Made by a program: the position numbers and the translations under genes. From Flocculibacter collagenilyticus (GTDB lineage: Bacteria; Pseudomonadota; Gammaproteobacteria; Enterobacterales; Alteromonadaceae), in contig NZ_CP059888.1 of NCBI RefSeq assembly GCF_016469335.1, positions 1,612,001 to 1,676,000 of the forward strand: a stretch of 64,000 nucleotides of DNA. Reading direction: 5' to 3'. Below are positions 56,385 to 64,000 of this stretch, in pieces. Within the stretch, counting starts at the first letter, position 1. Each line of letters starts with the position of its first letter. The notes under the pieces are model-generated. The model searched no databases. It was not told the origin of the DNA and saw only the letters and a program-made list of their open reading frames with translations.

Positions 56385-56484
56385 AGCTAACAAGTTACTC
56401 AAAAGGACGCAAAACGCTTGGCTTGCGCTCCTTCGTCGCTAATTGTAGCCAAGCATTTATGCGCCCATTAGTAAGGCGTTAGGC
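56385..56484 (+). other. attC of cassette R2
   Basis: R'' AGCTAAC (56385-56391) matches the cassette start TTAGCT; R' GTTAGGC (56478-56484). Arms GCTTGGCT/AGCCAAGC around GCGCTCCTTCGTCG. A decayed relative of this site lies at 61903. Confidence 0.9.
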
Positions 56485-56491
56485 TTTCACG

Positions 56492-56932
56492 ATGGTTCGA
56501 TGTAATGTTGCATACGCATTTCTCCAAGCTTTACCTTCTGGTGTAGTTAGTTTAGAAGACATTGTTAAGTGGGCGGATACTGCGATTGTTGAAGAAGATG
56601 AACCGTGTATCGAAATCATAGAATTATCTGCCGCCCAAAAAGAAAGCGAAGCTCTTCTTCAATTAAAGATTTTGTCAGCGGGCTATGACGAAGAAAAAGC
56701 AATGAAACTCTTTTTTGACTTATGCTATGAAGCTTTAAAAAATGGCGTTGCGAACTATTCAACAGTAGCCCGACGGTTATTTTTTTGGTCAGCATATGAA
56801 ACATCGTTGGAGGGCTATTCAGGCTTTGTTTCATTTTGGGACTCGCTAGATCTTGCATATGATTGTGTTTACGGGAATCCGGAAGAAATAGAGAGGGAAA
56901 TGTTGGCCTACTTAGGTGAAAAGAAAGCCTAA
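56492..56932 (+). CDS. Cassette R3: hypothetical protein
   Basis: 146 residues, soluble, rich in helices and acidic residues. No signal peptide and no recognised domain. The ATG lies 8 bp after the cassette start, with only a weak ribosome site, so translation may depend on coupling from the cassette before. Stop TAA is inside R''. Confidence 0.7.
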   Translation: MVRCNVAYAFLQALPSGVVSLEDIVKWADTAIVEEDEPCIEIIELSAAQKESEALLQLKILSAGYDEEKAMKLFFDLCYEALKNGVANYSTVARRLFFWSAYETSLEGYSGFVSFWDSLDLAYDCVYGNPEEIEREMLAYLGEKKA

Positions 56933-57026
56933 CAAGCGCATCAAAAATGACGTCAAACGCTTGGCTGACGCTCATTCTTCGCGAATTATAGCCAAGCATT
57001 ATCCGCATTTTATGCGGGCGTTATGT
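56927..57026 (+). other. attC of cassette R3
   Basis: R'' GCCTAAC (56927-56933), R' GTTATGT (57020-57026). Arms AACGCTTGGCTGA and AGCCAAGCATT around CGCTCATTCTTCGCG. 100 bp. Confidence 0.9.
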
Positions 57027-57042
57027 TTCGTAAGGTGGGAAT

Positions 57043-57531
57043 ATGAAAATAAGAGAAGCAACAGAGAATGACTTCGATAGGATATGGCCTATATTCGAGG
57101 AGATTGCACGTGCCGGAGAAACATATGCTTATCCAACGGACATATCTAAAGATGAAGCTAAAGGCTTATGGATAGACTATCCACGTAAGACGTTCGTCTT
57201 TGAAGACGAAGATGGGATTATGGGCACCTATTACATAAAAACTAATCAATCTGGCCCTGGTCAGCATGTTTGTAATTGTGGCTATATGGTGTCTTCGAAA
57301 GCTAGAGCTAAAGGTATAGCAACAAAAATGTGCGAGCACTCGCAGATTCAAGCACTAGAACTTGGTTACAAAGCTATGCAATTCAACTTTGTAGCTTCTA
57401 CTAATGAAGGTGCAGTAAGGCTTTGGAATAAACTTGGTTTTGAAACAGTGGGCCGATTGCCAAATGCTTTCTCGCATCCAAGTAAAGGGTTTGTTGATGC
57501 TTTGGTAATGTATAAGTGGCTGTCAACATAA
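57043..57531 (+). CDS. Cassette R4: GNAT-family N-acetyltransferase
   Basis: 162 residues with one GNAT domain. The CoA-binding motif A is R88-A-K-G91-I-A93 (SSKARAKGIATKM). A GNAT end pattern NEGAVRLWNKLGFETVGRLPNAF follows. Moves an acetyl group from acetyl-CoA to an amine; the substrate is unknown. GGTGGG precedes the ATG. GNATs are common cassette cargo, some conferring resistance or protein modification. Confidence 0.9.
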   Translation: MKIREATENDFDRIWPIFEEIARAGETYAYPTDISKDEAKGLWIDYPRKTFVFEDEDGIMGTYYIKTNQSGPGQHVCNCGYMVSSKARAKGIATKMCEHSQIQALELGYKAMQFNFVASTNEGAVRLWNKLGFETVGRLPNAFSHPSKGFVDALVMYKWLST

Positions 57532-57581
57532 CAAATAAATCAACCTGACCCCTGGCGGGGCAGGTCATTTAGGCGTTAGCC
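57526..57581 (+). other. attC of cassette R4 (short)
   Basis: R'' ACATAAC (57526-57532), R' GTTAGCC (57575-57581). Stem CCTGACCC/GGGGCAGG with a CTGGC loop and one extra base. 56 bp. Confidence 0.85.
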
Positions 57582-57625
57582 GTATCTCGGGTTCGGAGTA
57601 TTTCAAAGTGAGTAAGGAGTTTTAA

Positions 57626-58360
57626 ATGGATTGGAAATTTTGGTCGTTCTTAGTTGCTTTTGTTGCATTGATTTTGTCTCAACTCCCACCGATTAGACTT
57701 TGGTTTAAAAAAGCCAAGTTGGATCTTGAACTGTATTCAAGAGTTCATATAACACACAAAGTTGGAAACCCTAATATTCAAACACATCTCATTTTAAGAA
57801 ACATTGGTGGCCGTAATACTAGAATTAAAGAAATTAGTATTGATATAGAAAGAGATGGTAAATTTTTAGATACATTAATTGCACAAAATTACCTACCTGA
57901 TGCATTGAACAATCAAAGCGTTTTATTTACAAATTTCTCACTTTCTCCAAATGATGAGTGGTCAAATAGGGTTAACTTGTTGAATTATTTTGACAGAGAA
58001 GAAGAGAAGTCATTTAAAGCTTCTGAGAAAGCTTTGAGAGAGGAAATAATAAGATTAAGAGAACCATTAAAAGATGGTGATAAAACCAACGTAAAAGTTA
58101 CAGACCAATTTGTTGAACCATTTACCCAAATGTTCAAAAATAAGTTTATATGGAAACCAGGAGACTATCAGTTTCATATAAATGTTAAAACACTCGACCA
58201 AAAAGCTGATATAAAAAAATCATTTAGGTTTATCTTATTTGAGTCTCAATCTGAAGATTTAGAGTCATATGTTAAAGACTTTAATATAGGCGCAGGTATT
58301 TCTTATGATGTTAATGATCATAGTGGTGTCTTAGTGCAGGTAGAAGAAATATCCGGCTAA
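57626..58360 (+). CDS. Cassette R5: hypothetical membrane-anchored protein
   Basis: 244 residues. An N-terminal helix (about residues 5-25, FWSFLVAFVALILSQL) anchors a soluble beta-rich domain. No motif recognised. AAGGAG precedes the ATG. The stop TAA lies within R'' GGCTAAC, the match of the start GTTAGCC. The second IS copy is inserted one base later. Confidence 0.75.
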   Translation: MDWKFWSFLVAFVALILSQLPPIRLWFKKAKLDLELYSRVHITHKVGNPNIQTHLILRNIGGRNTRIKEISIDIERDGKFLDTLIAQNYLPDALNNQSVLFTNFSLSPNDEWSNRVNLLNYFDREEEKSFKASEKALREEIIRLREPLKDGDKTNVKVTDQFVEPFTQMFKNKFIWKPGDYQFHINVKTLDQKADIKKSFRFILFESQSEDLESYVKDFNIGAGISYDVNDHSGVLVQVEEISG

Positions 58361-58377
58361 CACATATGAACCTTCTC

Positions 58378-58835
58378 GGGTCAAGTAAGCATAACGATTC
58401 TTTTTAGCTGCTTTTAAGCAGCTAATTTGTTTTAGCAATGTTTTAAATCTATTCAACTTCGCTATGTCGGGTAGCCGTTAAAATCGTTTACGGCAAACAC
58501 ATATTGAGGCTCTCTTATTGCGAGCTCATCGCTGCCTAAATCAGTCGATACAGCTGTCGTTTAGGGGCACTAGACATTTATCGGTTAACCTTAGTCTGGC
58601 ACTACTCAAGGGGATGGCTCTTTCGTCCAGTTAGTTAAAGGCTCAGCTAAGGTGTAAACGATTTAATGCATTGCTTAAATTAATGCGCACCAATGGGGTG
58701 TCTAATCAAGGCCAAATAGCTTATTACTTCGACAATACTTACCTGTAACGTTCAACTTTTGCTGACTTAAACACAAATAGTACATGGTTGTTCATGGCTA
58801 TCTAGTTAGGTATAGAGCTCATCCCATTGTGCGAC
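58378..58835 (-). ncRNA. Candidate guide (bridge/seek) RNA region of IS copy 2
   Basis: Same 458-bp non-coding stretch as at 1204-1661. The hairpins corresponding to 1230-1251 and 1300-1320 and the AACACATAT string are intact. Three single-base differences lie outside those parts. Confidence 0.5.
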
Positions 58836-59879
58836 TTAACTTTTTAAAAATCGATCATCATCAAATACCGTTTTGTTTTTCAACATGAAATAAACACAAC
58901 GACCAAGCTTATGAGCAAGCACAGATAATGCTTTGGCTTTACTCATACGTTTTTGTAGCTTGTTTAAATAACGCCTTGCTTTGTCGTTTCCACGTAAATA
59001 AAGCACTGCGGCTTCACTGAACGCCCATTTTAAGTGACCATTGCCAATCTTGTTGCCGCTAGTGCCATAAGTTTTGCCAGCAGATTCCGCTTTACACTTT
59101 ACAAGCCGACAATAAGACGAAAACTTTTGTACAGACTCAAATCGATTAATGTCACCAATTTCATACAAGATAGTCATCGCTAGAATGAGACCAATGCCAG
59201 GTATAGTACGTAGCTGTGCGTAATAGTTTGGTTGATGCTTTTTAGCTTTACTCTCTAAATAGTATTCAAGCTTTTTAAGTTCCTCGGCGTAGGCATCGAG
59301 GATGGCTAAATCAAAATTGACATTGCGTTGAACAGCTTGGTCGTCAAAACGCGTTTGAAACTCTTGGCGAACACATTTGTTTTTCATATGCAGTTCAAGA
59401 GGCGGATAGTTGTATTGGCTGTTTGTATTAACAATATGCGCTTTAAGTTGCGCACCATGTTGAACAAGCCGTGTTCTTCTACGAAGTAAATCACGAGTTG
59501 AGCGCATTTGAGCAGGATAATTGTAAGCCAGTGGAAAGTTGCCTCCACGCAATAGGCTAGCAATTTTATAAGAATCAATCTTATCGTTTTTGGCTTTACC
59601 ACCGTGAATGGCTTTCATGTACAGCGCATGACCAAGTACAAAATCGATATTATGCTCGGCACATAAATCACTGACCCAATACCAGCAATGCATGCATTCA
59701 ACACCAACAACAATATCTTCAAGATAAGGTAAAATCAGTTTAAGTAATTCATGTTTATCGACTTTTATTTTCTGATGAACAAGCTTACTGCCACGCTCAT
59801 CAAGAATGCAAACGTATAAAATGCGTGCATGAAGGTCAATTCCACAATAATATTTGTTGAAAGTAGTATAGAATTTCAT
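58836..59879 (-). CDS. IS110/IS1111-family transposase, copy 2
   Basis: 347-residue DEDD recombinase, one residue different from copy 1 (Val40). Asp15, Glu61, Asp99, Asp102 and the Ser-containing GTSGNKIGNGH region are all kept, so it is probably active. Same upstream hairpin (59910-59934) and ribosome site. Confidence 0.95.
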   Translation of the reverse strand: MKFYTTFNKYYCGIDLHARILYVCILDERGSKLVHQKIKVDKHELLKLILPYLEDIVVGVECMHCWYWVSDLCAEHNIDFVLGHALYMKAIHGGKAKNDKIDSYKIASLLRGGNFPLAYNYPAQMRSTRDLLRRRTRLVQHGAQLKAHIVNTNSQYNYPPLELHMKNKCVRQEFQTRFDDQAVQRNVNFDLAILDAYAEELKKLEYYLESKAKKHQPNYYAQLRTIPGIGLILAMTILYEIGDINRFESVQKFSSYCRLVKCKAESAGKTYGTSGNKIGNGHLKWAFSEAAVLYLRGNDKARRYLNKLQKRMSKAKALSVLAHKLGRCVYFMLKNKTVFDDDRFLKS

Positions 59880-59957
59880 TGAGCTTTCTCCTTTTGGTTT
59901 GGTCGCCTTGAAGTTTAGCTGTTCGCTAAACTTCGGGGAGAAGGTTCAATAAGTATC

Positions 59958-60053
59958 AAGCTAATTAAAGTGGACAAATAACAGCTTGGCTTTTGTTCAC
60001 TCCGTTCACTATTTTAGCCAAGTATTATTTGCCCATTATTGTGGGCGTTAGGC
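59958..60053 (+). other. Distal part of the IS-interrupted attC of R5
   Basis: The R'' half is at 58355-58361 (GGCTAAC). The rest resumes with AAG, then stem AGCTTGGCT/AGCCAAGT around TTTGTTCACTCCGTTCACTATTT, and R' GTTAGGC at 60047-60053. Confidence 0.85.
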
Positions 60054-60086
60054 ATAGGGCGTATTTCCAAATAAGCGGTGTTACAT

Positions 60087-60767
60087 ATGAAAAAACAAAT
60101 TTGTAATAGTTGTGATAATGAGATGCCGTTTTTTAGATCTGAAGATGGAGGAGAAACCGACGGTATTAGTTATTGTACGAATATTGAGTGTGAACTTTAT
60201 GATATGCAACAGCCTAAATTTGATGGGCAAAGTATTGTCAGCTTCGCTCAAAATGGTGGAATTAAGACTATTCGTAAAGGGAGGTTTTCCGTTAATGAGG
60301 AAAACCTTGGAGTTGTTAGTGAAAGGCTTAATAAACATTTTAATTTAGACAAAAAGATAGAGGTGACTTCAGGAGATAATGAAACGGGAGCTGACTTAGT
60401 ATTTTCGTGCTCCAGTTGCTTTGGAACAAGAGATATCCAAGTAACAAGAATATTAGATTCAGAATATGCAAGATCTGCAAGTAATAACGATGTTGTTTGG
60501 AAAACTTATGAAACTGAGGAAGCTCTTAATTTGATAGCGAGCTCTATTGAAAAGAAGACCCGTAGATATGCTCCTGAAATTGTTAAAAAAATGTGTCTTG
60601 TATTGGAGCCAACTGTGGATACGTTTTGGACCGTTATCTATAAGACTAATCTAAAAAAACTTAAGGGACACTTTTCAGGTCAGCCTTGGTTTAGCATTGT
60701 CTTAGTTAGCCCCAATAATGTAATTTTGCTATCAGGTGCAGAGTTAAATGAATGGTGTCAGTGCTAA
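60087..60767 (+). CDS. Cassette R6: hypothetical zinc-ribbon-like protein
   Basis: 226 residues from the ATG at 60087 (a GTG nine bases upstream is the alternative). N-terminal Cys6, Cys9, Cys30, Cys35 form a zinc-ribbon-like set, and a CSSC pair occurs in the middle. The C-terminal domain is alpha/beta with no recognised family. Cytoplasmic by lack of a signal. attC follows 13 bp after the stop. Confidence 0.7.
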   Translation: MKKQICNSCDNEMPFFRSEDGGETDGISYCTNIECELYDMQQPKFDGQSIVSFAQNGGIKTIRKGRFSVNEENLGVVSERLNKHFNLDKKIEVTSGDNETGADLVFSCSSCFGTRDIQVTRILDSEYARSASNNDVVWKTYETEEALNLIASSIEKKTRRYAPEIVKKMCLVLEPTVDTFWTVIYKTNLKKLKGHFSGQPWFSIVLVSPNNVILLSGAELNEWCQC

Positions 60768-60780
60768 CCGTATAAAAAAT

Positions 60781-60883
60781 GCCTAACAAGAGGCATTAAA
60801 GTCGGGCTCGTAACAGTTTGCTCGGTTCCACTTCGTTTCACATTATAGCAAACTGTTTCTCACCACTTAATGCAGCGTTATAT
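60781..60883 (+). other. attC of cassette R6
   Basis: R'' GCCTAAC (60781-60787) matches the start TTAGGC; R' GTTATAT (60877-60883). Arms AGTTTGCT/AGCAAACT around CGGTTCCACTTCGTTTCACATTAT. It is the last clean attC in the window. Confidence 0.9.
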
Positions 60884-60909
60884 TAACCAATTATCATCGG
60901 AGTCTTGTT

Positions 60910-61062
60910 ATCAAAAAAGTTATCTACATAGTCGCACTTATTTTAATGTTTGGTTGTTCTGATACAGAACAGTGGCAACCCAAAATAGAAAGGATGGTTG
61001 CTGATTCGCCAACCAAAGCACAAGTTATTATTTCCCGCTCTGATCATGAAACTATCATTTAG
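60910..61062 (+). pseudogene. Lipoprotein cassette gene with lost ATG start
   Basis: A frame of 50 codons starting ATC-AAA-AAA reads I/M-KKVIYIVALILMFGCSDTEQW, a lipoprotein signal with a FGC lipobox. GGAG sits 7 bp before the ATC, just where an ATG would be expected. So the start codon probably changed from ATG to ATC. AUC initiation is possible but rare. The rest is short and ends at TAG. No attC follows. Confidence 0.55.
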
Positions 61063-61077
61063 TTCAATTTATAATGA

Positions 61078-61304
61078 TCTTGCCCTGTCCACAAGGGTAG
61101 TTTCAGATTTATTAAACTTGTATTTTGGTTATACATTGTGCAAATATTAGGGGTTGAAACCTCTAATTATGCGTTCTCTATAACGCTAGGGTTTAGTTTA
61201 ATATTAGATGGTCTGCCAACGATATAAGTATTATTATCAACTTATTTGCAGTCGTTATGTCGTTAATAATTTATAAGGCAATGAGTAGCGATTACGAAAA
61301 CTAA
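61078..61304 (+). pseudogene. Frameshifted small membrane-protein remnant
   Basis: One frame reads FRFIKLVFWLYIVQILGVE then TSNYAFSITLGFSLILDGLPTI to a stop at 61225-61227. A frame shifted by one base continues as SIIINLFAVVMSLIIYK to the TAA at 61302-61304. Together they give a three-helix-like membrane protein broken by a frameshift. It has no clear start. AACTAAC at 61299-61305 and the following AAAAAATCAAGT resemble an attC beginning that was cut short. Confidence 0.5.
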
Positions 61305-61424
61305 CAAAAAATCAAGTTGTCTACTGTGCAGGTAAGGATGCAAACACGAAAGATCGCCTTGCTATTTCACCCTACGGACAGCTCCCTTTATTTAGAAGTC
61401 AATAGCATTTTTAGATTTGAGTTT

Positions 61425-61895
61425 ATGGAAGTATTTGTTAAGTACCTTTTAAGTTATTTGTTGCTTCGTTCAATCATATTTAATTTGGTTGGTATTCTTA
61501 GTAGTCTTTTTACTTGTACTTGGAATAAAGTTCCAGCGTCTCTGATTCACACGAAAATTGAAGCGTCACGAGCTGCGAAAGGTGTTAAGGTTTATGATGT
61601 CGATATTTGGTATTCTTATAGTTACGAAAGCGAAAATTTTACATCTAAACGGTTTGCCTTTAACTACTCAAGTAACTCATTCAGCTCATTGCATAAAATC
61701 ATACTTAGGCGATTAAAGAATAAAAAACAAATTTTTGCTTGGGTTAATCCAAAAGATCCAAATCAAGCAGTACTATTTTCAGGCGTTAATTTGTTTCACA
61801 TTGTAAATTTATGCTTGCCTATTATTTCTGGCCCATATCAGTTTGTTGAAATGAAGACTTTAAAAAATTTATTTAAAAAGGTGATGCTTCGGTAA
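61425..61895 (+). CDS. DUF3592-like membrane protein
   Basis: 156 residues from the ATG at 61425 (earlier starts are weak). A hydrophobic segment at about 6-30 is followed by a beta-rich part (KVYDVDIWYSYSYESENFTSKRFAF) and the IFAWVNPKDPNQAVLFSG pattern typical of DUF3592, then a second hydrophobic segment (FHIVNLCLPIISGPY). Function unknown. Its attC is broken. Confidence 0.65.
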   Translation: MEVFVKYLLSYLLLRSIIFNLVGILSSLFTCTWNKVPASLIHTKIEASRAAKGVKVYDVDIWYSYSYESENFTSKRFAFNYSSNSFSSLHKIILRRLKNKKQIFAWVNPKDPNQAVLFSGVNLFHIVNLCLPIISGPYQFVEMKTLKNLFKKVMLR

Positions 61896-61902
61896 ATAAA
61901 AC

Positions 61903-61960
61903 TGCTAATCAGTTACTCAAAAAGGCGCATAACGCTTGGCTTGCGATCCTTCGTCGTTGA
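61903..61960 (+). other. Truncated attC remnant
   Basis: About 55 bases match the first half of the R2 attC (AGTTACTCAAAA, GCTTGGCTTGCG, TCCTTCGTCG). R'' is changed to GCTAATC, and the whole 3' half with R' is missing. Confidence 0.7.
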
Positions 61961-62021
61961 TTTGATAGCTTTTGTAATTAACAGAGCTATAAAGGAATTT
62001 AAAAAATGAAAATGGTTAAAT

Positions 62022-62465
62022 TTGTCTCAGTTTATAGACTGGACATATGAGACGGGTAGGAAAGGGCAGGGAATCGGTACGCCATTAGATGAAAAAGAGC
62101 TATTACTAGCGGCTGAAATCGGGATTGAGCACCCAGAAAAAGTAAGAAGTATTTATGTTGATGAAGTTCCTTACCCACATAAAAATGTTGCATTAAAATT
62201 TATTGGTGAAGCTGTCGGGCTTGTTGGTGAAGGAATAATTAATAATGCACAAGTTTGCGGTTACTCAATTTATTCGCGAAAAGACTTTGTGTTAAATAGA
62301 CCAAAACTAGCTCATGAGTTGGTGCATGTGTTGCAGATTGAAAGATCCGGTTTAGACAATGTAGTAACTCAACATTTTTCTGATATGGCAAAGTATGGAT
62401 ACGATAAAGCACCGTCAGAAGTTGAAGCTTCTGAAGCCAACAAAAAATACAGTGCCAACTGGTAG
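62022..62465 (+). CDS. HExxH metallopeptidase-like cassette protein
   Basis: 147 residues from a TTG. The zinc motif is H98-E99-L-V-H102 in KLAHELVHVLQIERSG, followed by Glu-rich helices, as in DUF4157-like putative metallopeptidases. A well-placed ATG (62006) with AAAGGAAT before it is in another frame, separated by one base, so either the TTG is the start or a one-base change has broken the natural start. No signal peptide. Substrate unknown. Confidence 0.6.
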   Translation: MSQFIDWTYETGRKGQGIGTPLDEKELLLAAEIGIEHPEKVRSIYVDEVPYPHKNVALKFIGEAVGLVGEGIINNAQVCGYSIYSRKDFVLNRPKLAHELVHVLQIERSGLDNVVTQHFSDMAKYGYDKAPSEVEASEANKKYSANW

Positions 62466-62629
62466 CCAAAAATGATTTTTTGCTACGTACAAACCTTGCA
62501 AATTAATTAAGGTGCTAAGCTAGGCTCAGTTCAACTTTTGATATACATCTTAGCCTAGCGTTACCAGCATCATAGTGGGGAATCCTAAAGTGGGGCATGT
62601 ATTTCAAAATTTGTTGGAAGGACGTCATA
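62466..62629. other. Gap with attC-like inverted repeat
   Basis: GCTAGGCT (62519-62526) pairs with AGCCTAGC (62552-62559), immediately followed by GTTACC. It may be a decayed attC, but no good R'' core is present. Confidence 0.45.
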
Positions 62630-63076
62630 TTGAAGTTTAAAAAAGGTTCGAAGCAATCGATTATGTTTGTATTTGAATTTCAGTCTTTACCTTCTCTTCG
62701 AGCTGGATTTAAGAAGCATTATGAACGCTTATCTCAGTATGAACCTTCGATAATGCAATTAGATAATGGCACTTTTCATTTGAGAATTACCAAACTTGTA
62801 AGTTATGAAGAAAGCGAGATATTAAAAATTAAAGAAGAGCTGGTCGAAGATACAAAATGCTATGGTGGTAAGTTTGTAGAGTGGAAAGTACACAAGGTAG
62901 TCAAAGGAAACTCTTTTAAAAATAAGACGGTTAGTATTAAGTCTAAAATAGTAAACATTTTTACTGTCGCAGATGATGCTAGGACTTCGAGAGTTTATAA
63001 AATGCCTTTTTATTCAATTCTGGCAATTTTGATTATTGTTTTAATTAGCTCTATCGTTAGGTATTGGGTAATTTAA
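62630..63076 (+). CDS. Cassette gene: hypothetical C-terminally anchored protein
   Basis: About 148 residues from a TTG at 62630 preceded by GGAAGG at 8 bp; an in-frame ATG at 62597 has no ribosome site. A soluble domain of about 120 residues is followed by one membrane helix near the end (YSILAILIIVLISSIV). No recognised domain. Its following attC is decayed. Confidence 0.6.
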   Translation: MKFKKGSKQSIMFVFEFQSLPSLRAGFKKHYERLSQYEPSIMQLDNGTFHLRITKLVSYEESEILKIKEELVEDTKCYGGKFVEWKVHKVVKGNSFKNKTVSIKSKIVNIFTVADDARTSRVYKMPFYSILAILIIVLISSIVRYWVI

Positions 63077-63079
63077 ATT

Positions 63080-63165
63080 TACCAAGCACATCAAAAGTAA
63101 ACGTACGAAGCTGGACTGTCGCTCATTCTTTGGGTGAGAGTCGGTCGGCAAGTAATTACCCTTTA
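63080..63165 (+). other. Decayed attC remnant
   Basis: ACCAAGCACATCAAAAGT resembles the start of the R3 attC (AACAAGCGCATCAAAAAT), and GCTCATTCTT is the usual loop, but both core sites are lost. Confidence 0.6.
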
Positions 63166-63194
63166 AGTAAACTGTAAGTGGAGAATAAAATATT

Positions 63195-63650
63195 TTGAGA
63201 ACAGTCAAAGGTGACCTGCTTAAATTAGCTAAAAAAGGACAATTCGATGTGATTGTTCATGGCTGTAATTGCATCTGTACTATGGGAGCAGGAATAGCTA
63301 AACAAATTAAATCACAATATCCCTCCGCTTTCGAGGCAGACTCAAAGACCATTAAAGGGTCAAAAGAAAAACTAGGCACCTTTTCATCGTCAACAGTCAC
63401 GGTTGGAGACCATCAGCTAACAATCGTAAATGCTTATACTCAGTACCATTGGCGGGGTAATGGAAATAAAGCTGACTATGGAGCAATAAGAAGTGTTTTT
63501 AAGCAAATAAAGCAGGAGTTTGGTGGTCTTAAAATTGGCTACCCTATGATTGGTGCTGGCTTAGCTGGCGGTGACTGGTCGGTAATTTCAAGTATTATTT
63601 GTGAAGGGTTACAAAATGAAAATCATACTTTGGTGCAGTATGCTCCCTAA
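63195..63650 (+). CDS. Macro-domain protein (ADP-ribose binding)
   Basis: 151 residues from a TTG, a single macro domain of the Poa1/OARD1-like type: VKGDLLKLAKKGQFDVIVHGCNCICTMGAGIAKQIKSQYPSAFEAD, IVNAYTQYHWRGN and IGYPMIGAGLAGGDW. These hold the ADP-ribose loops. Relatives remove ADP-ribose from proteins, nucleic acids or phosphate. GGAG is 13-16 bp before the TTG, farther than usual. A role in countering ADP-ribosylating toxins is possible but not shown. Confidence 0.85.
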   Translation: MRTVKGDLLKLAKKGQFDVIVHGCNCICTMGAGIAKQIKSQYPSAFEADSKTIKGSKEKLGTFSSSTVTVGDHQLTIVNAYTQYHWRGNGNKADYGAIRSVFKQIKQEFGGLKIGYPMIGAGLAGGDWSVISSIICEGLQNENHTLVQYAP

Positions 63651-63752
63651 AACTCAAGTTAGACTATTCGTTCACGCTTATTCTAGTGCCAACACATCCG
63701 CGGCTTCGTCATTTTAGTATATGTATCTGCGCTTCATATTTAAATGTTAGGA
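63651..63752 (+). other. Decayed attC between macro gene and last ORF
   Basis: GTTAGGA at 63746-63752 resembles R', and the stretch before it (CATTTTAGTATATGTATCTGCGC) resembles the cassette 5 attC arm. R'' is not clear. Confidence 0.5.
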
Positions 63753-63763
63753 ACTTAATTGTA

Positions 63764-63901
63764 ATGGAAGATAAATTTAATTTTGATATTACAGGGTTAG
63801 TATATGGAACAAGCTACACTGATTTTGGTGCCAAGGGCTTAGGAATCGAATTCTTTCCCAAAAATACAAGTGTAATGTGGGTTGTTTCGCCACGTGTCTG
63901 A
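63764..63901 (+). CDS. Small hypothetical cassette ORF
   Basis: 45 residues from an ATG 12 bp after the GTTAGGA core, ending just before TAAC. Possibly a truncated gene. No ribosome site is strong and no family recognised. An attC-like stretch (GCTTCACCAGTATGCC) with GTTAG runs to the window end. Confidence 0.45.
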   Translation: MEDKFNFDITGLVYGTSYTDFGAKGLGIEFFPKNTSVMWVVSPRV

Positions 63902-64000
63902 TAACTCAATGAACTCGCCCATTTTGTTCGTTGGGACGCATACATCTAAGGCCGCTTCACCAGTATGCCTTGCATGGCTAGTATGTTATTGAATAGTTAG

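Larger units (their letters stand above)
58362..59957 (-). mobile_element. IS110/IS1111-type element, copy 2, inserted in attC of R5
   Basis: 1596 bp, same boundaries relative to the target as copy 1 (TAAC|ACATATG and GTATC|AAG), same orientation. Inverted repeats at 58367-58377 and 59938-59948. Only four differences from copy 1 were found by eye, three in the non-coding part, one missense in the transposase. Deleting it restores GGCTAACAAGC. Recent movement is inferred from the near identity. Confidence 0.9.

Overview
This window looks like chromosomal DNA of a marine, AT-rich gammaproteobacterium of the order Alteromonadales, most likely a Colwelliaceae member (Colwellia/Thalassotalea type). 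I infer this from gene content and synteny: pyrD-zapC-tRNA-fMet-rlmKL-uup-DUF3466, msrC-proQ-prc, pepN-DUF2835, etfBA divergent from ETF-QO, yejK divergent from yejL-yejM, a 1615-residue NAD-glutamate dehydrogenase and the marine 'Pds' two-component system. No database search was run.

Layout. (1) 1-4903 is an integron gene-cassette array. Small + strand genes are each followed by an attC site, and an IS110/IS1111-type element sits inside one attC. (2) 4904-54433 is ordinary chromosome: a thioesterase, a methyltransferase-like membrane protein, YbaA-like DUF1428, ETF-QO and EtfBA with palindromic operators, the yej genes, PdsS/PdsR/PdsO, DUF2797, a BLUF photoreceptor, RsmF, a nucleoside-recognition membrane protein, PrpD, SIMPL, the msrC-X-proQ-prc operon, NhaC, PepN, a DUF1302/DUF1329/YCF48/RND envelope cluster, NAD-GDH, PyrD, ZapC, four tandem initiator tRNAs, RlmKL, a glutaredoxin, Uup and DUF3466. 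(3) 54969-64000 is a second cassette array in the same orientation. Its proximal half (54969-60883) is intact. Its distal half (60884-64000) is decaying, with broken attC sites, frameshifts and non-ATG starts. No integrase gene (intI) is present in the window.

A useful internal check in both arrays is that the first bases of a cassette (TTRRRY after the conserved G) are the exact reverse complement of the R'' core (RYYYAAC) of that cassette's own attC. This assigns cassette boundaries unambiguously and shows where arrays are broken: cassette 6 at 4480 has lost its attC.

The most interesting element is a pair of almost identical 1596-bp IS1111-type elements (1188-2783 and 58362-59957). Each is inserted at exactly the same point of a different attC, AAC|AAG immediately after the R'' core. 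Each carries about 460 bp of non-coding DNA downstream of the transposase, where IS1111 members encode their guide (bridge/seek) RNA. Other points of note are a Pds regulatory set with no sortase or target gene beside it, the uncharacterised DUF1302-DUF1329-YCF48-RND cluster, and a four-copy initiator-tRNA tandem repeat.
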